A DNA stretch of 64,000 nucleotides from an uncultured Sphingomonadaceae bacterium (GTDB taxonomy: Bacteria; Pseudomonadota; Alphaproteobacteria; Sphingomonadales; Sphingomonadaceae): positions 1,612,001 through 1,676,000 of the forward strand of contig CANLSQ010000001.1 of assembly GCA_947493955.1 (NCBI GenBank). Direction: 5' to 3'. Positions within the stretch are counted from its first letter, which is position 1. The number at the start of each line of letters is the position of its first letter. The notes below the pieces were generated by a model. The model ran no database searches and had not been told where the DNA came from. It saw only the letters and a program-made list of their open reading frames with translations. Positions 53,684 through 61,795 of this stretch are shown here, in pieces. The position numbers and the translations under genes are program-made.

Positions 53684-54955
53684 TTGTCGCGCTTTGCCCG
53701 CTTCGGGACGATGGCAACGGCAATTGGCGGAGGCATGTTGCTGGAGGGAGCCAAACGTCTGGCCGAAGGCGAACGTCCGAAGATCAGCGACATGCTGCTT
53801 ACGCCTGGCAACGCGATTAAGCTAACTAATCAACTCGCCAATCTACGCGGTGCGGCGATGAAGCTGGGGCAGATGCTGTCAATGGATGCCAGTGATTTCC
53901 TTCCGCCAGAACTTTCTGAAATTCTTGCCCGACTGCGCGCCGATGCGCAATATATGCCTCAAAAGCAGTTGCTTAAAGTGATATCCTCTCAATATGGATC
54001 AGATTGGCAAGACCGGTTTGAAGATTTCCAGATGAGGCCCGTTGCCGCCGCTTCCATCGGTCAGGTCCATCGCGCCACCACGGCTGATGGCCGCGATCTT
54101 GCCATCAAGGTGCAATATCCCGGTGTACGGGAAAGCATTGATAGCGACGTCGATAATGTCGCATCGCTTATCAACCTGTCCGGTGTCGTGCCCAAATCAC
54201 TCGACATCGCCCCGATGCTCTCGGAAGCCAAACTGCAGCTGCATCAGGAAGCCGATTATGAGCAGGAAGCGGCCTATCTCAAACGCTTTGGCAAACTGCT
54301 GAAAGATGCACCGGACTTTCAGGTACCGGCATTGCACAAAGATCTCACGACCGGTCATATCCTTGCCATGTCCTACATTGATAGCGCGCCTATCGAGTCC
54401 ATGGCGTCTGCATCTCAAAGAGAACGCAACCGGATAATCAAACTGCTATTCAGCCTGATGCTCCGCGAATTGTTTGAATTTCGGTTGATGCAAACCGATC
54501 CTAATTTTGCCAACTATCGCTATAATCACGAAACGCGGCAACTCGTGCTGCTAGACTTTGGTGCGACCCGAGCCGTGCCGAAACGTGTCGCCAATCAATA
54601 TCGCAAGCTGGTGATCGCCGGAATGGCGGGCGATCGCGAGGCAGCGCAGAAAGCAGCGATCAAAATCGGCTTGTTCGATGACAGTGCAGCGGACCATCAT
54701 CAGGAGGCCATCATGGACATGTTCGAGATGGCCATGGCGCCGTTGCGTAAAAAAGGTCCAATAGACTTTTCCGACAATGCAATCGCGCAGGATCTGCGCG
54801 ACGAAGGGATGCGTTTTGCCGCAGCGCGCGATTTCTGCCATGTCCCGCCGGTTGATACGGTTTTCATTCACCGCAAATTTGGCGGTATCTACATGCTGGC
54901 CAACCGTCTGAAAGCAAAAGTCGATGTCGGCGCGTTGCTGAAAGACTATCTCTAA
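53684..54955 (+). CDS. ABC1/AarF/UbiB-family kinase-like protein
   Basis: A 423-aa member of the atypical kinase-like UbiB/ABC1 family. The KxGQ motif appears as AAMKLGQMLSMD near residue 60, and the Ala-rich nucleotide loop as AAASIGQVHRA near residue 130, followed by IKVQYPGV. Bacterial members support ubiquinone or isoprenoid-lipid metabolism. The start is odd: TTG 53684 is the first usual start codon in frame, yet residues upstream in frame (KGLAVPSGR before LSRFARFG) look like a conserved N-terminus. The frame is open back to a TGA at 53615-53617 without an ATG, GTG or TTG. A rare start codon or a sequence error is possible. Confidence 0.88.
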   Translation: MSRFARFGTMATAIGGGMLLEGAKRLAEGERPKISDMLLTPGNAIKLTNQLANLRGAAMKLGQMLSMDASDFLPPELSEILARLRADAQYMPQKQLLKVISSQYGSDWQDRFEDFQMRPVAAASIGQVHRATTADGRDLAIKVQYPGVRESIDSDVDNVASLINLSGVVPKSLDIAPMLSEAKLQLHQEADYEQEAAYLKRFGKLLKDAPDFQVPALHKDLTTGHILAMSYIDSAPIESMASASQRERNRIIKLLFSLMLRELFEFRLMQTDPNFANYRYNHETRQLVLLDFGATRAVPKRVANQYRKLVIAGMAGDREAAQKAAIKIGLFDDSAADHHQEAIMDMFEMAMAPLRKKGPIDFSDNAIAQDLRDEGMRFAAARDFCHVPPVDTVFIHRKFGGIYMLANRLKAKVDVGALLKDYL

Positions 54956-54965
54956 GCAACGAGTA

Positions 54966-56717
54966 CTAGACTGGCATCAGGCGATAGATCGGATATGTCC
55001 CATAGCCTTTGGCAAACTCGACATTCCCGACATAGCGGCATTTGAACCGGTCAGACGCTTCCAGGATCAGGATCGCCGCGAAAGGTTCCGTCACAAACAC
55101 CGCGCCAGGCGGAGTAACCGGTTCAATCCGCGCGGCGCGTGAGACTTCAGTACCATAAAAGGTCGTATTTCCGGTGATCAGATCCTTAGTCTGATAGGCG
55201 GGGCCATAATGGACGCCGATCCTCATGCCGCTGCTCTCGGAAAGCCCCAGCAGGCCATAGTCAAAATCCTGCAAAGTTTCTTGCAGGGCCAACGCAATCT
55301 CGGCTGCAACCGGCGCATCCAGGGTGATTGCCAACACCGCATCTCCCCAGCTGTTTTTCGCCAGAACCTGGTCCGGATAATTGTCCAGCACTGCTCCCAT
55401 CCGTCCCATCACACCTTGCCAAAAGGCCGGTAGTGCCGCTTCCGCAAGTTTCGAGAAACCCGGAAAGTCGGTGAACAAAAACGCCGCCAGACCACGGCTC
55501 AGGTCATCTGTATCAGGTTGTTCGGGCCAGCTCAGATTGCGATCAATTGCGTCCGGTGCGATAACTGTAGTGACGCCGCCATAGTCACTCCAAGCCTTGA
55601 CATCGGCGCCGGTTCCGGCGGGTCCGTCAACCGCCACCCCATCCCACAAAGCCAATTGCTGCGGAGATGTACCGAGATAATCCGCCCGCAATTTCGCCAT
55701 GCCCATGGCGACTTTACTGGCATAACCAAATTGCGCCGGATCGCCGACATAGTTCATTTCGGTGGCGAAATGCACACTCGTCGCAGCGGACAGACAATTT
55801 TCAAATCGTGCGAGCCACCCCCTTCCGGCAGGCATTACCGACTGCTCGACAAAATCGTCTTTCAGAAATGGCAAGGTGAGATGCAGCTCCCCGCCACGTG
55901 CCAGTATCGCTTCGGCCACCAATATGTCCGCACCAGCCGCCAATGAGCCATAAGCAAAGTCGCCATTATGCTTGTCCAGAAATACATCAATCGGGTTTCG
56001 CAAAGCCGCCTCAGTTGCAGCATCTTCAAGAAACATATGGCCGCAATAATGAACCACGGTGGGCGGTGATATCGGGGCAAGCACGGCATTTTCCCGATCA
56101 GCATCCAGCCCCAATATGCGTGCAAGCAAAGCAAGCTGGCGATTGGTGCTCGACTTTGCGCCGCTATTGGCATCGGGCAACTGGCTCGCCATGTATAGTG
56201 CAGCGGCAGCCTCATCGACCCGCTCGTTGATCAACAGGGCTTCGGCCAGTGTCGCCGCATCATAATAGTCTTTCGGGTTCGATATTTCCCTGAGCGCAAT
56301 GATTGAGGAAGCCAGCGCTTGTGCCTGCTTCTTGCGCCCGCTTATCAGGGCAAGACTGGCGGCATTGATGCCTGGATAAGCGTCACCACTATCCTCATAA
56401 ATCTCTGCATAAGCCCGGTAGGCGGATGACAGCGCTTCATCACGATCATCACCATCCGGCATGACCAACGCCGCATCTTTCAATATCCGCGCCGCGATAG
56501 AACGATGATGGGCATTGGCCGAGCTATGCAGACCATATTCTTCATACAGTTCCATCGCCTGCTGCCCGTCGCCCATGCGAGCGAGTGTCAGGACCAACAA
56601 GTGTCGCAACTCTGCCGATGTGTCGCCATTTTCAATCGCCACCCTGGCGAGATCGTAAGCAAGCAACAAATTACCTTTGTCGATCGCTTTTTTGGTTTCC
56701 GTTACACTTGCCCCCAT
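54966..56717 (-). CDS. TPR protein with C-terminal class III nucleotide cyclase-like domain
   Basis: A 583-aa protein. The N-terminal half is helical TPR/DUF4071-like (KKAIDKGNLLLAYDLARVAI; SAYRAYAEIYEDSGDAYPG). The C-terminal ~180 residues form a class III cyclase domain: metal Asp in FTDFPGF, second Asp and Lys in AKNSWGDAVLA, the region MRIGVHYGPAYQ, and VSRAARIEPVTPPG. The usual catalytic Asn in VNxAAR is Ser here (VSRAAR); the Arg is present. It may make a cyclic nucleotide or have shifted chemistry. ATG 56717 has AGGAGGG upstream. It is divergent from the TIR protein. Confidence 0.82.
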   Translation of the reverse strand: MGASVTETKKAIDKGNLLLAYDLARVAIENGDTSAELRHLLVLTLARMGDGQQAMELYEEYGLHSSANAHHRSIAARILKDAALVMPDGDDRDEALSSAYRAYAEIYEDSGDAYPGINAASLALISGRKKQAQALASSIIALREISNPKDYYDAATLAEALLINERVDEAAAALYMASQLPDANSGAKSSTNRQLALLARILGLDADRENAVLAPISPPTVVHYCGHMFLEDAATEAALRNPIDVFLDKHNGDFAYGSLAAGADILVAEAILARGGELHLTLPFLKDDFVEQSVMPAGRGWLARFENCLSAATSVHFATEMNYVGDPAQFGYASKVAMGMAKLRADYLGTSPQQLALWDGVAVDGPAGTGADVKAWSDYGGVTTVIAPDAIDRNLSWPEQPDTDDLSRGLAAFLFTDFPGFSKLAEAALPAFWQGVMGRMGAVLDNYPDQVLAKNSWGDAVLAITLDAPVAAEIALALQETLQDFDYGLLGLSESSGMRIGVHYGPAYQTKDLITGNTTFYGTEVSRAARIEPVTPPGAVFVTEPFAAILILEASDRFKCRYVGNVEFAKGYGTYPIYRLMPV

Positions 56718-56840
56718 GCAATCCCTCCTAGTTAAGTTTTGCAAATGCCGCAAATTATGGCTTTAGTCATTATCTTGGGTATAAGGTCGGCTATGTGATT
56801 GGGAACGCATGACGGCTACGCCGGAGGGGAACGGGGAAAT

Positions 56841-57992
56841 ATGGGGCAAGAACCAGCGACTCAGCTGTTTATCAGCCATCATTCCAGTAAATTGCCTGTC
56901 GCGCTGGAACTCGAAAAATCTCTGGCCAAATATGGCGTGACCTGCTGGCTGGCCCCGCGCGATGTTGAACCCGGCGAGGCATTCGATATGGCAATAAAAC
57001 GCGCCATTGATGAAAGCTGTGCAACGCTGCTTCTCTTCTGCAGCAAGTCAGACAAAAGCCCGCATGTGAAGCGCGAGCTGATCCTGGCGGATTCGTCACG
57101 AAAGGCCATTATTCCCGTACGGCTCGAAGAACTTGCCCCGGATGAACTGGCTTATCATCTTGCCAGTTCGCAGTGGATCGACTGGCTGGAACAGCGCGAG
57201 AGCACAATTGAACGGGTTGCTGCCAAGGCGCATCAACTTGCTGGCACGGTCCAGAAAACCATGACTGTCGACGATCTGATCGAACATAGCGGCAATGAAG
57301 AGGCGGGCGAAGCCGAAGCTCCAGAGCCGGAACTGGAGCCGGAGCCCGAGCCGGTTTATGAAGACTATGATGATTGGGAACCTGAAAAGCCACAAACCAA
57401 TTGGCTGCCGATTGTCGGTATCGCCGGGCTTTTCGTGGCTTTAGTCGCTGGCTTCCTGATCTGGACCACTATGAGTGCAGACGAGCCTTTGCCGCCGGTT
57501 GATCCTGTCGAAAATCCCGCCGAACCGGTGGACGACGATAAGGCCGAAGAACCGGACCCTGAACCAGTAGCAAAACCGGTCACTCCAAAACCGCTGCCGC
57601 CCGACGGGCCGAGTTTCGATTGTGCCAAAGCGTCGCAGCGGATTGAATTTCTAATCTGCAACACCCCGGAACTTGCCAAGCTCGACCGGACCTTGTCGTC
57701 CGTTTACAAGAACGCAATGTCCGCTGCTGGTCCGAACGCTCCCAGGCTTCAAAGACAACAGCGCGCATGGCGCACCGAAACACGAGACACCTGTCCTGAC
57801 ACCGCTTGTGTAGCCACGATTGTTCGGGAACGGATCGCAATTTTGCGGGCCATTGCTGCTGGTAATCTGGACGTGCCGCGCGACCCGCCCAGGCCGGAAT
57901 ACAGGAGCGAGTTTAGCGATGCATTCAACAATGATGGTGAGCGCGCTTTTCAGGAAAATGTGGCCGTGCCTGTTGAACGAAGCCCTAATTAA
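56841..57992 (+). CDS. TIR-domain protein with transmembrane segment and LprI/DUF1311 C-terminus
   Basis: A 383-aa three-part protein: a TIR domain (residues ~5-120: LFISHHSSKLPVALELEKSL, WLAPRDVEPGEAF, HVKRELILAD with the likely catalytic Glu), a Pro/Glu linker, one transmembrane helix (WLPIVGIAGLFVALVAGFLIW), a second Pro-rich linker, and a periplasmic LprI/DUF1311 domain (DCAKASQRIEFLICNTPELA; CPDTACVATIVRERI). TIR domains in defence systems cleave NAD; LprI binds lysozyme in mycobacteria. The fusion suggests envelope sensing tied to a TIR effector. ATG 56841 follows GGGGAAAT. Divergent from the nucleotide cyclase, with 123 bp between. Confidence 0.82.
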   Translation: MGQEPATQLFISHHSSKLPVALELEKSLAKYGVTCWLAPRDVEPGEAFDMAIKRAIDESCATLLLFCSKSDKSPHVKRELILADSSRKAIIPVRLEELAPDELAYHLASSQWIDWLEQRESTIERVAAKAHQLAGTVQKTMTVDDLIEHSGNEEAGEAEAPEPELEPEPEPVYEDYDDWEPEKPQTNWLPIVGIAGLFVALVAGFLIWTTMSADEPLPPVDPVENPAEPVDDDKAEEPDPEPVAKPVTPKPLPPDGPSFDCAKASQRIEFLICNTPELAKLDRTLSSVYKNAMSAAGPNAPRLQRQQRAWRTETRDTCPDTACVATIVRERIAILRAIAAGNLDVPRDPPRPEYRSEFSDAFNNDGERAFQENVAVPVERSPN

Positions 57993-58019
57993 ACAAAGGG
58001 TGTCTCCAAACGCCATCAC

Positions 58020-59321
58020 ATGTCAAACAGACAGGCAATGGCAGGACTAGAAACCACCGCAGCAACCGGCACAACGACATCCAGTCGTTATCCGAATTAC
58101 GTGCTGGGTGTATTGTTCATTGTCACCATGCTCAACTTCCTTGATCGTCAGATTATTTCCATTTTAGCTGAACCAGTAAAGCGGGATCTAGGTCTAAGCG
58201 ATACGCAAATCGGGCTGATGACCGGACTCTCATTTGCCATTTTTTATACCACTCTCGCCATCCCGGTGGCTGCTCTGGCCGACAAGTGGAACCGCAGCCG
58301 GATCATAGCCATTGCCATTGCAATATGGTCCGCCATGACCGTTGCCTGCGGCCTCGCGACCAATTTCATTCAGCTTTTTCTGGCCCGTGTCGGAGTCGGC
58401 ATCGGTGAAGCGGGTTCGGCGCCCGCTTCCCATTCGCTGATTGCCGATCTGTTCCCGCCTGAACGTCGCGCGGGCGCTCTGGGCATATTGGGCATGTCGG
58501 TGCCAATCGGTGCATTTATCGCTTATGCGGGCGGCGGCTGGATTGCCGAAAATTTCAGCTGGCGCGTAGCATTTTTGATGGCCGGGTTGCCGGGGATCAT
58601 TATTGCGGTGGTGATTTGGTTTACGGTTCCCGATCCCCGCGGCAACGTTTCGCTGGCCGCAGCTTTCAAACCTGACCCAAGCAAAACCAAATTGAAGGAC
58701 GCATTGATCGAACTGTCCTCAAAGCCGGCCTACTGGCATCTGGTTGCGGCTGGTGTGCTGGTGCAGTTTGTCTCTTATGGACTGGCAAGCTTCTATGGCG
58801 GTCTGTTCGTCCGGGTCCATGAAATTGGTTATGGCGAACTGGGTTGGAAACTTGGCGTCATGGTTGGTATATCAGGCGGGTTCGGGGCATGGCTCGGCGG
58901 CCGCGCTGGTGACTATTTTGGCAAGCTGCGCCCGACGCTACCGCTGCTCGTCGCAGCGTTGGTCATGGTGGTTTCAGCTCCTGGGATGATTTGGGCCATA
59001 TATGGACCAAGCGCCAATGTCGCAGTGGTGCTGCTGGCTATCCCTACTTTTGCTGCGACCTTTTACTATGGTCCCAATTTTGCAGCGCTGCAAAAACTGG
59101 CCAGCGACGAAACCCGCGCAATGGCCGTTGCGATCTATCTGCTTATCGCGGGTATTATCGGTCTAGGCGTTGGGCCGGTATTTGTCGGCATGTTATCAGA
59201 CATGTTTGCCAGCGAACTCGGTGAGGCCGCCGCCCTGCAACGCGCCCTAGCGATCCTGGCGCTTTTCAATATTTGGGCAGGCTTTCATTTCTGGCGTGCC
59301 ACCCGCACTATGCCTGACTGA
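58020..59321 (+). CDS. MFS transporter, spinster-like
   Basis: A 433-aa 12-helix MFS permease with the motif-A region LADKWNRSRI and the spinster-type opening (YVLGVLFIVTMLNFLDRQII). It has a second signature GEAGSAPASHSLIADLF. Spinster-family members of proteobacteria transport lysophospholipids, sugars or small organics; the substrate is unknown. It lies 27 nt after the TIR gene on the same strand and may be co-transcribed, but nothing in the sequence links them functionally. Confidence 0.9.
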   Translation: MSNRQAMAGLETTAATGTTTSSRYPNYVLGVLFIVTMLNFLDRQIISILAEPVKRDLGLSDTQIGLMTGLSFAIFYTTLAIPVAALADKWNRSRIIAIAIAIWSAMTVACGLATNFIQLFLARVGVGIGEAGSAPASHSLIADLFPPERRAGALGILGMSVPIGAFIAYAGGGWIAENFSWRVAFLMAGLPGIIIAVVIWFTVPDPRGNVSLAAAFKPDPSKTKLKDALIELSSKPAYWHLVAAGVLVQFVSYGLASFYGGLFVRVHEIGYGELGWKLGVMVGISGGFGAWLGGRAGDYFGKLRPTLPLLVAALVMVVSAPGMIWAIYGPSANVAVVLLAIPTFAATFYYGPNFAALQKLASDETRAMAVAIYLLIAGIIGLGVGPVFVGMLSDMFASELGEAAALQRALAILALFNIWAGFHFWRATRTMPD

Positions 59322-59411
59322 TTATCTCGGGAAGGCACAGTCCCCAGAACAAAATCGGTCATTCCCACTTTAACGGTTTCACTTCTCCGATACGCTGGGT
59401 AGGAAAGCCGG

Positions 59412-61199
59412 ATGCTCGAGAATCTGCTCCCGCTCCTGAAATCAACCTTTGGATTTACCGCGTTTCGCGGCGTACAGGATCACGTCCTGGCACGGGTGAT
59501 GGAACGCAAGAATACGCTCGCGGTAATGCCAACCGGCGCGGGCAAGTCGCTATGCTATCAACTGCCGGCAATAGCCAATGATGGCACGGTTGTAGTTATC
59601 TCTCCGCTTATTGCCCTGATGCACGACCAGTTGCGCAGCGCAGAAGCGGTCGGCATTCGCGCCGCGACGCTCACCTCGGCCGATGACAATCGCGCAGAGA
59701 CCATCGCGCGGTTGAAGGCGGGTGAACTTGATCTTCTCTATGCCGCACCGGAACGCGCATCTGGCGAGCATTTCAGAAACTTGCTCGAACAGACGAAGAT
59801 TTCGCTTTTTGCGATTGATGAAGCGCATTGTGTCTCGGAATGGGGACATGATTTTCGGCCCGATTACCGCTTGCTGCGACCTTTACTCGATCATTTCGCT
59901 GATGTTCCGCGCCTCGCGCTGACCGCCACGGCAGACAAACACACCCGCGATGACATTTTGGTGCAGCTTGGCATCGAGCAAGATGGCCTGATCATTGCCG
60001 GTTTTGACCGACCCAATATCCGTTACAGTATTTCTCCGCGGAAAGGACTTACGCGCCAGATCACTGGTCTTGTCGAGCGCCTTCCCGGCCCCGGTATCAT
60101 TTACGCGCAGACCCGCAATGCTACGGAAAAAATGGCGGATCAGATTGCGAGAACGGGTCGCAGCGCCCGGGCTTATCATGCAGGTCTGCCGCCAGAGGTG
60201 CGTCAGCGCAATCAGGCCGATTTTGTCGCTTCGGAAGATATGGTGATGGTCGCGACCATTGCCTTCGGAATGGGTATCGACAAACCCGATGTACGCTTTG
60301 TCGCCCATGCTGGTTTGCCCAAATCCATCGAAGCCTATTATCAGGAAACTGGTCGCGCGGGCCGCGACGGTGATCCGGCTGAGGCACATATGTTCTGGGG
60401 AGCAGAAGATTTCGCCAAGGCGCGGCAAAGACTGACGGAAGTGGACGAACAGCGCCTGAACAGCGAACGCACAAGGCTATCGGCGCTTGGCGGCTTGGTG
60501 GAAGCGGCGGGATGTCGCCGCGCCATCCTCTTAAAACATTTTGGAGAGGAGCCGCCGCAAAGCTGTGGCAATTGCGACAATTGCCTGAACGCGCCAATCA
60601 CGCGCAACGTCACCGAGCTGGCACGCAAATTTCTGTCTGCGGTCTATCGTACAGGCCAGAGCTTCGGGGTTGGCCATCTCGAGGCCGTATTGACCGGCAG
60701 GCAGGAAGACAAAGTGCTGTCCCGCGGCCATGACCAACTTTCGGTTTTCGACATTGTTGATACCGAGGAAGCACTGTTGATCAAACCGGTCTCAAGATCG
60801 CTACTGCTGCGCGACGCCCTGCGCAACACCGAGCATGGCGGGTTGATGTTCGGACCGGAGGCCCGCGCAATATTAAAAGGCGAAACTGAGGTTGCGATTG
60901 TCGAGCCACCAAAACGCGAACGCAAGAAACGGCGCAGCGGTTCTTCTCCCAATCCAGTGGGCGATCCGTTGTTCGATGCCCTCCGCGCCAAACGCATGGA
61001 ATTGGCCAAGGATCAAGGCGTTCCACCTTATGTTATTTTCCATGACAGCGTGCTGCGTGATATGACCGGCTTCAAACCACGCAGCCTCTCCGCGCTGGGC
61101 GAGCTGCCCGGCATCGGTGCGGCGAAGCTTGAAAAATATGGGGAAGACTTTCTGAATGTGATAAGAGAGGTATCTGAAGCACAAGAGGAAAGCGTGTGA
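59412..61199 (+). CDS. recQ: ATP-dependent DNA helicase RecQ
   Basis: A 595-aa RecQ. Walker A PTGAGKSLCYQLPA lies near residue 40, Walker B/DEAH in IDEAHCVSEWGHDFRPDY, and helicase motif VI in YYQETGRAGRDG. The zinc-binding CRRAILLKHFGEEPPQSC..CDNC is followed by a winged helix. HRDC is at the C-terminus (VPPYVIFHDSVLRDM, then LGELPGIGAAKLEKYG). The length is typical. The stop overlaps the next gene's GTG by 4 nt. Confidence 0.97.
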   Translation: MLENLLPLLKSTFGFTAFRGVQDHVLARVMERKNTLAVMPTGAGKSLCYQLPAIANDGTVVVISPLIALMHDQLRSAEAVGIRAATLTSADDNRAETIARLKAGELDLLYAAPERASGEHFRNLLEQTKISLFAIDEAHCVSEWGHDFRPDYRLLRPLLDHFADVPRLALTATADKHTRDDILVQLGIEQDGLIIAGFDRPNIRYSISPRKGLTRQITGLVERLPGPGIIYAQTRNATEKMADQIARTGRSARAYHAGLPPEVRQRNQADFVASEDMVMVATIAFGMGIDKPDVRFVAHAGLPKSIEAYYQETGRAGRDGDPAEAHMFWGAEDFAKARQRLTEVDEQRLNSERTRLSALGGLVEAAGCRRAILLKHFGEEPPQSCGNCDNCLNAPITRNVTELARKFLSAVYRTGQSFGVGHLEAVLTGRQEDKVLSRGHDQLSVFDIVDTEEALLIKPVSRSLLLRDALRNTEHGGLMFGPEARAILKGETEVAIVEPPKRERKKRRSGSSPNPVGDPLFDALRAKRMELAKDQGVPPYVIFHDSVLRDMTGFKPRSLSALGELPGIGAAKLEKYGEDFLNVIREVSEAQEESV

Positions 61200-61747
61200 A
61201 AAAGGTTATCGTCTCATTGACAATCGGCGGTCTGTTGCTCGGCAGCGCGGTGCTGGGATATTCCACCAGCTTCGCGGAAGAAAACTCCTCTGTTCCTTTA
61301 GAAAAGGTTGAAAACATGTTCCGGAAAATAAACGATAAAGTCAGTGTCTCACCGCAAATCAGCTTGGAAGATATTGCGGCCGCCAAGGCCGAAGGCGTAC
61401 GCTTGATCGTTAACAATCGCCCCGATGGCGAGGAACCGACAGCGCCCCAGAGCACCGATATCGAAGCCGCCGCGAAGGCGGCTGGAATCGACTATATCGC
61501 TATCCCGATTACACATAGCGGGTTTTCCGGACCGCAAGTCGATGCAATGATCGCGGCTCTTGATGGAGCCGAAGGCAAGACACTCGCCTATTGCCGGTCG
61601 GGGACACGCTCCACTTTGCTATGGTCATTGGCACAGGCCAAACAGGGCGTCTCACCAGACGAGATTGCACGGCTTGCCGGAAATGCCGGATATGACATCA
61701 CCCCGATACGCGCAATGGTTGATGCCTTGGCTGGCGGCGCGAGTTGA
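61196..61747 (+). CDS. Exported DUF442/TIGR01244-type sulfur transferase-phosphatase-like protein
   Basis: A 183-aa protein with a signal peptide or anchor (KVIVSLTIGGLLLGSAVLG). A PTP-like DUF442 domain follows with the active-site loop YCRSGTRS near residue 130; the earlier motif LIVNNRPDGEEP is the expected family feature. Bacterial members are linked to sulfide or persulfide handling (Blh-like). The GTG start overlaps the recQ stop (4 nt), showing translational coupling, unusual partners that are probably only co-transcribed. The Cys-Arg catalytic pair is intact. Confidence 0.83.
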   Translation: MKKVIVSLTIGGLLLGSAVLGYSTSFAEENSSVPLEKVENMFRKINDKVSVSPQISLEDIAAAKAEGVRLIVNNRPDGEEPTAPQSTDIEAAAKAAGIDYIAIPITHSGFSGPQVDAMIAALDGAEGKTLAYCRSGTRSTLLWSLAQAKQGVSPDEIARLAGNAGYDITPIRAMVDALAGGAS

Positions 61748-61795
61748 TCCTAGAAATCGTCAATCATTGTCCTATGGATCGGGTATTCAATAGCG

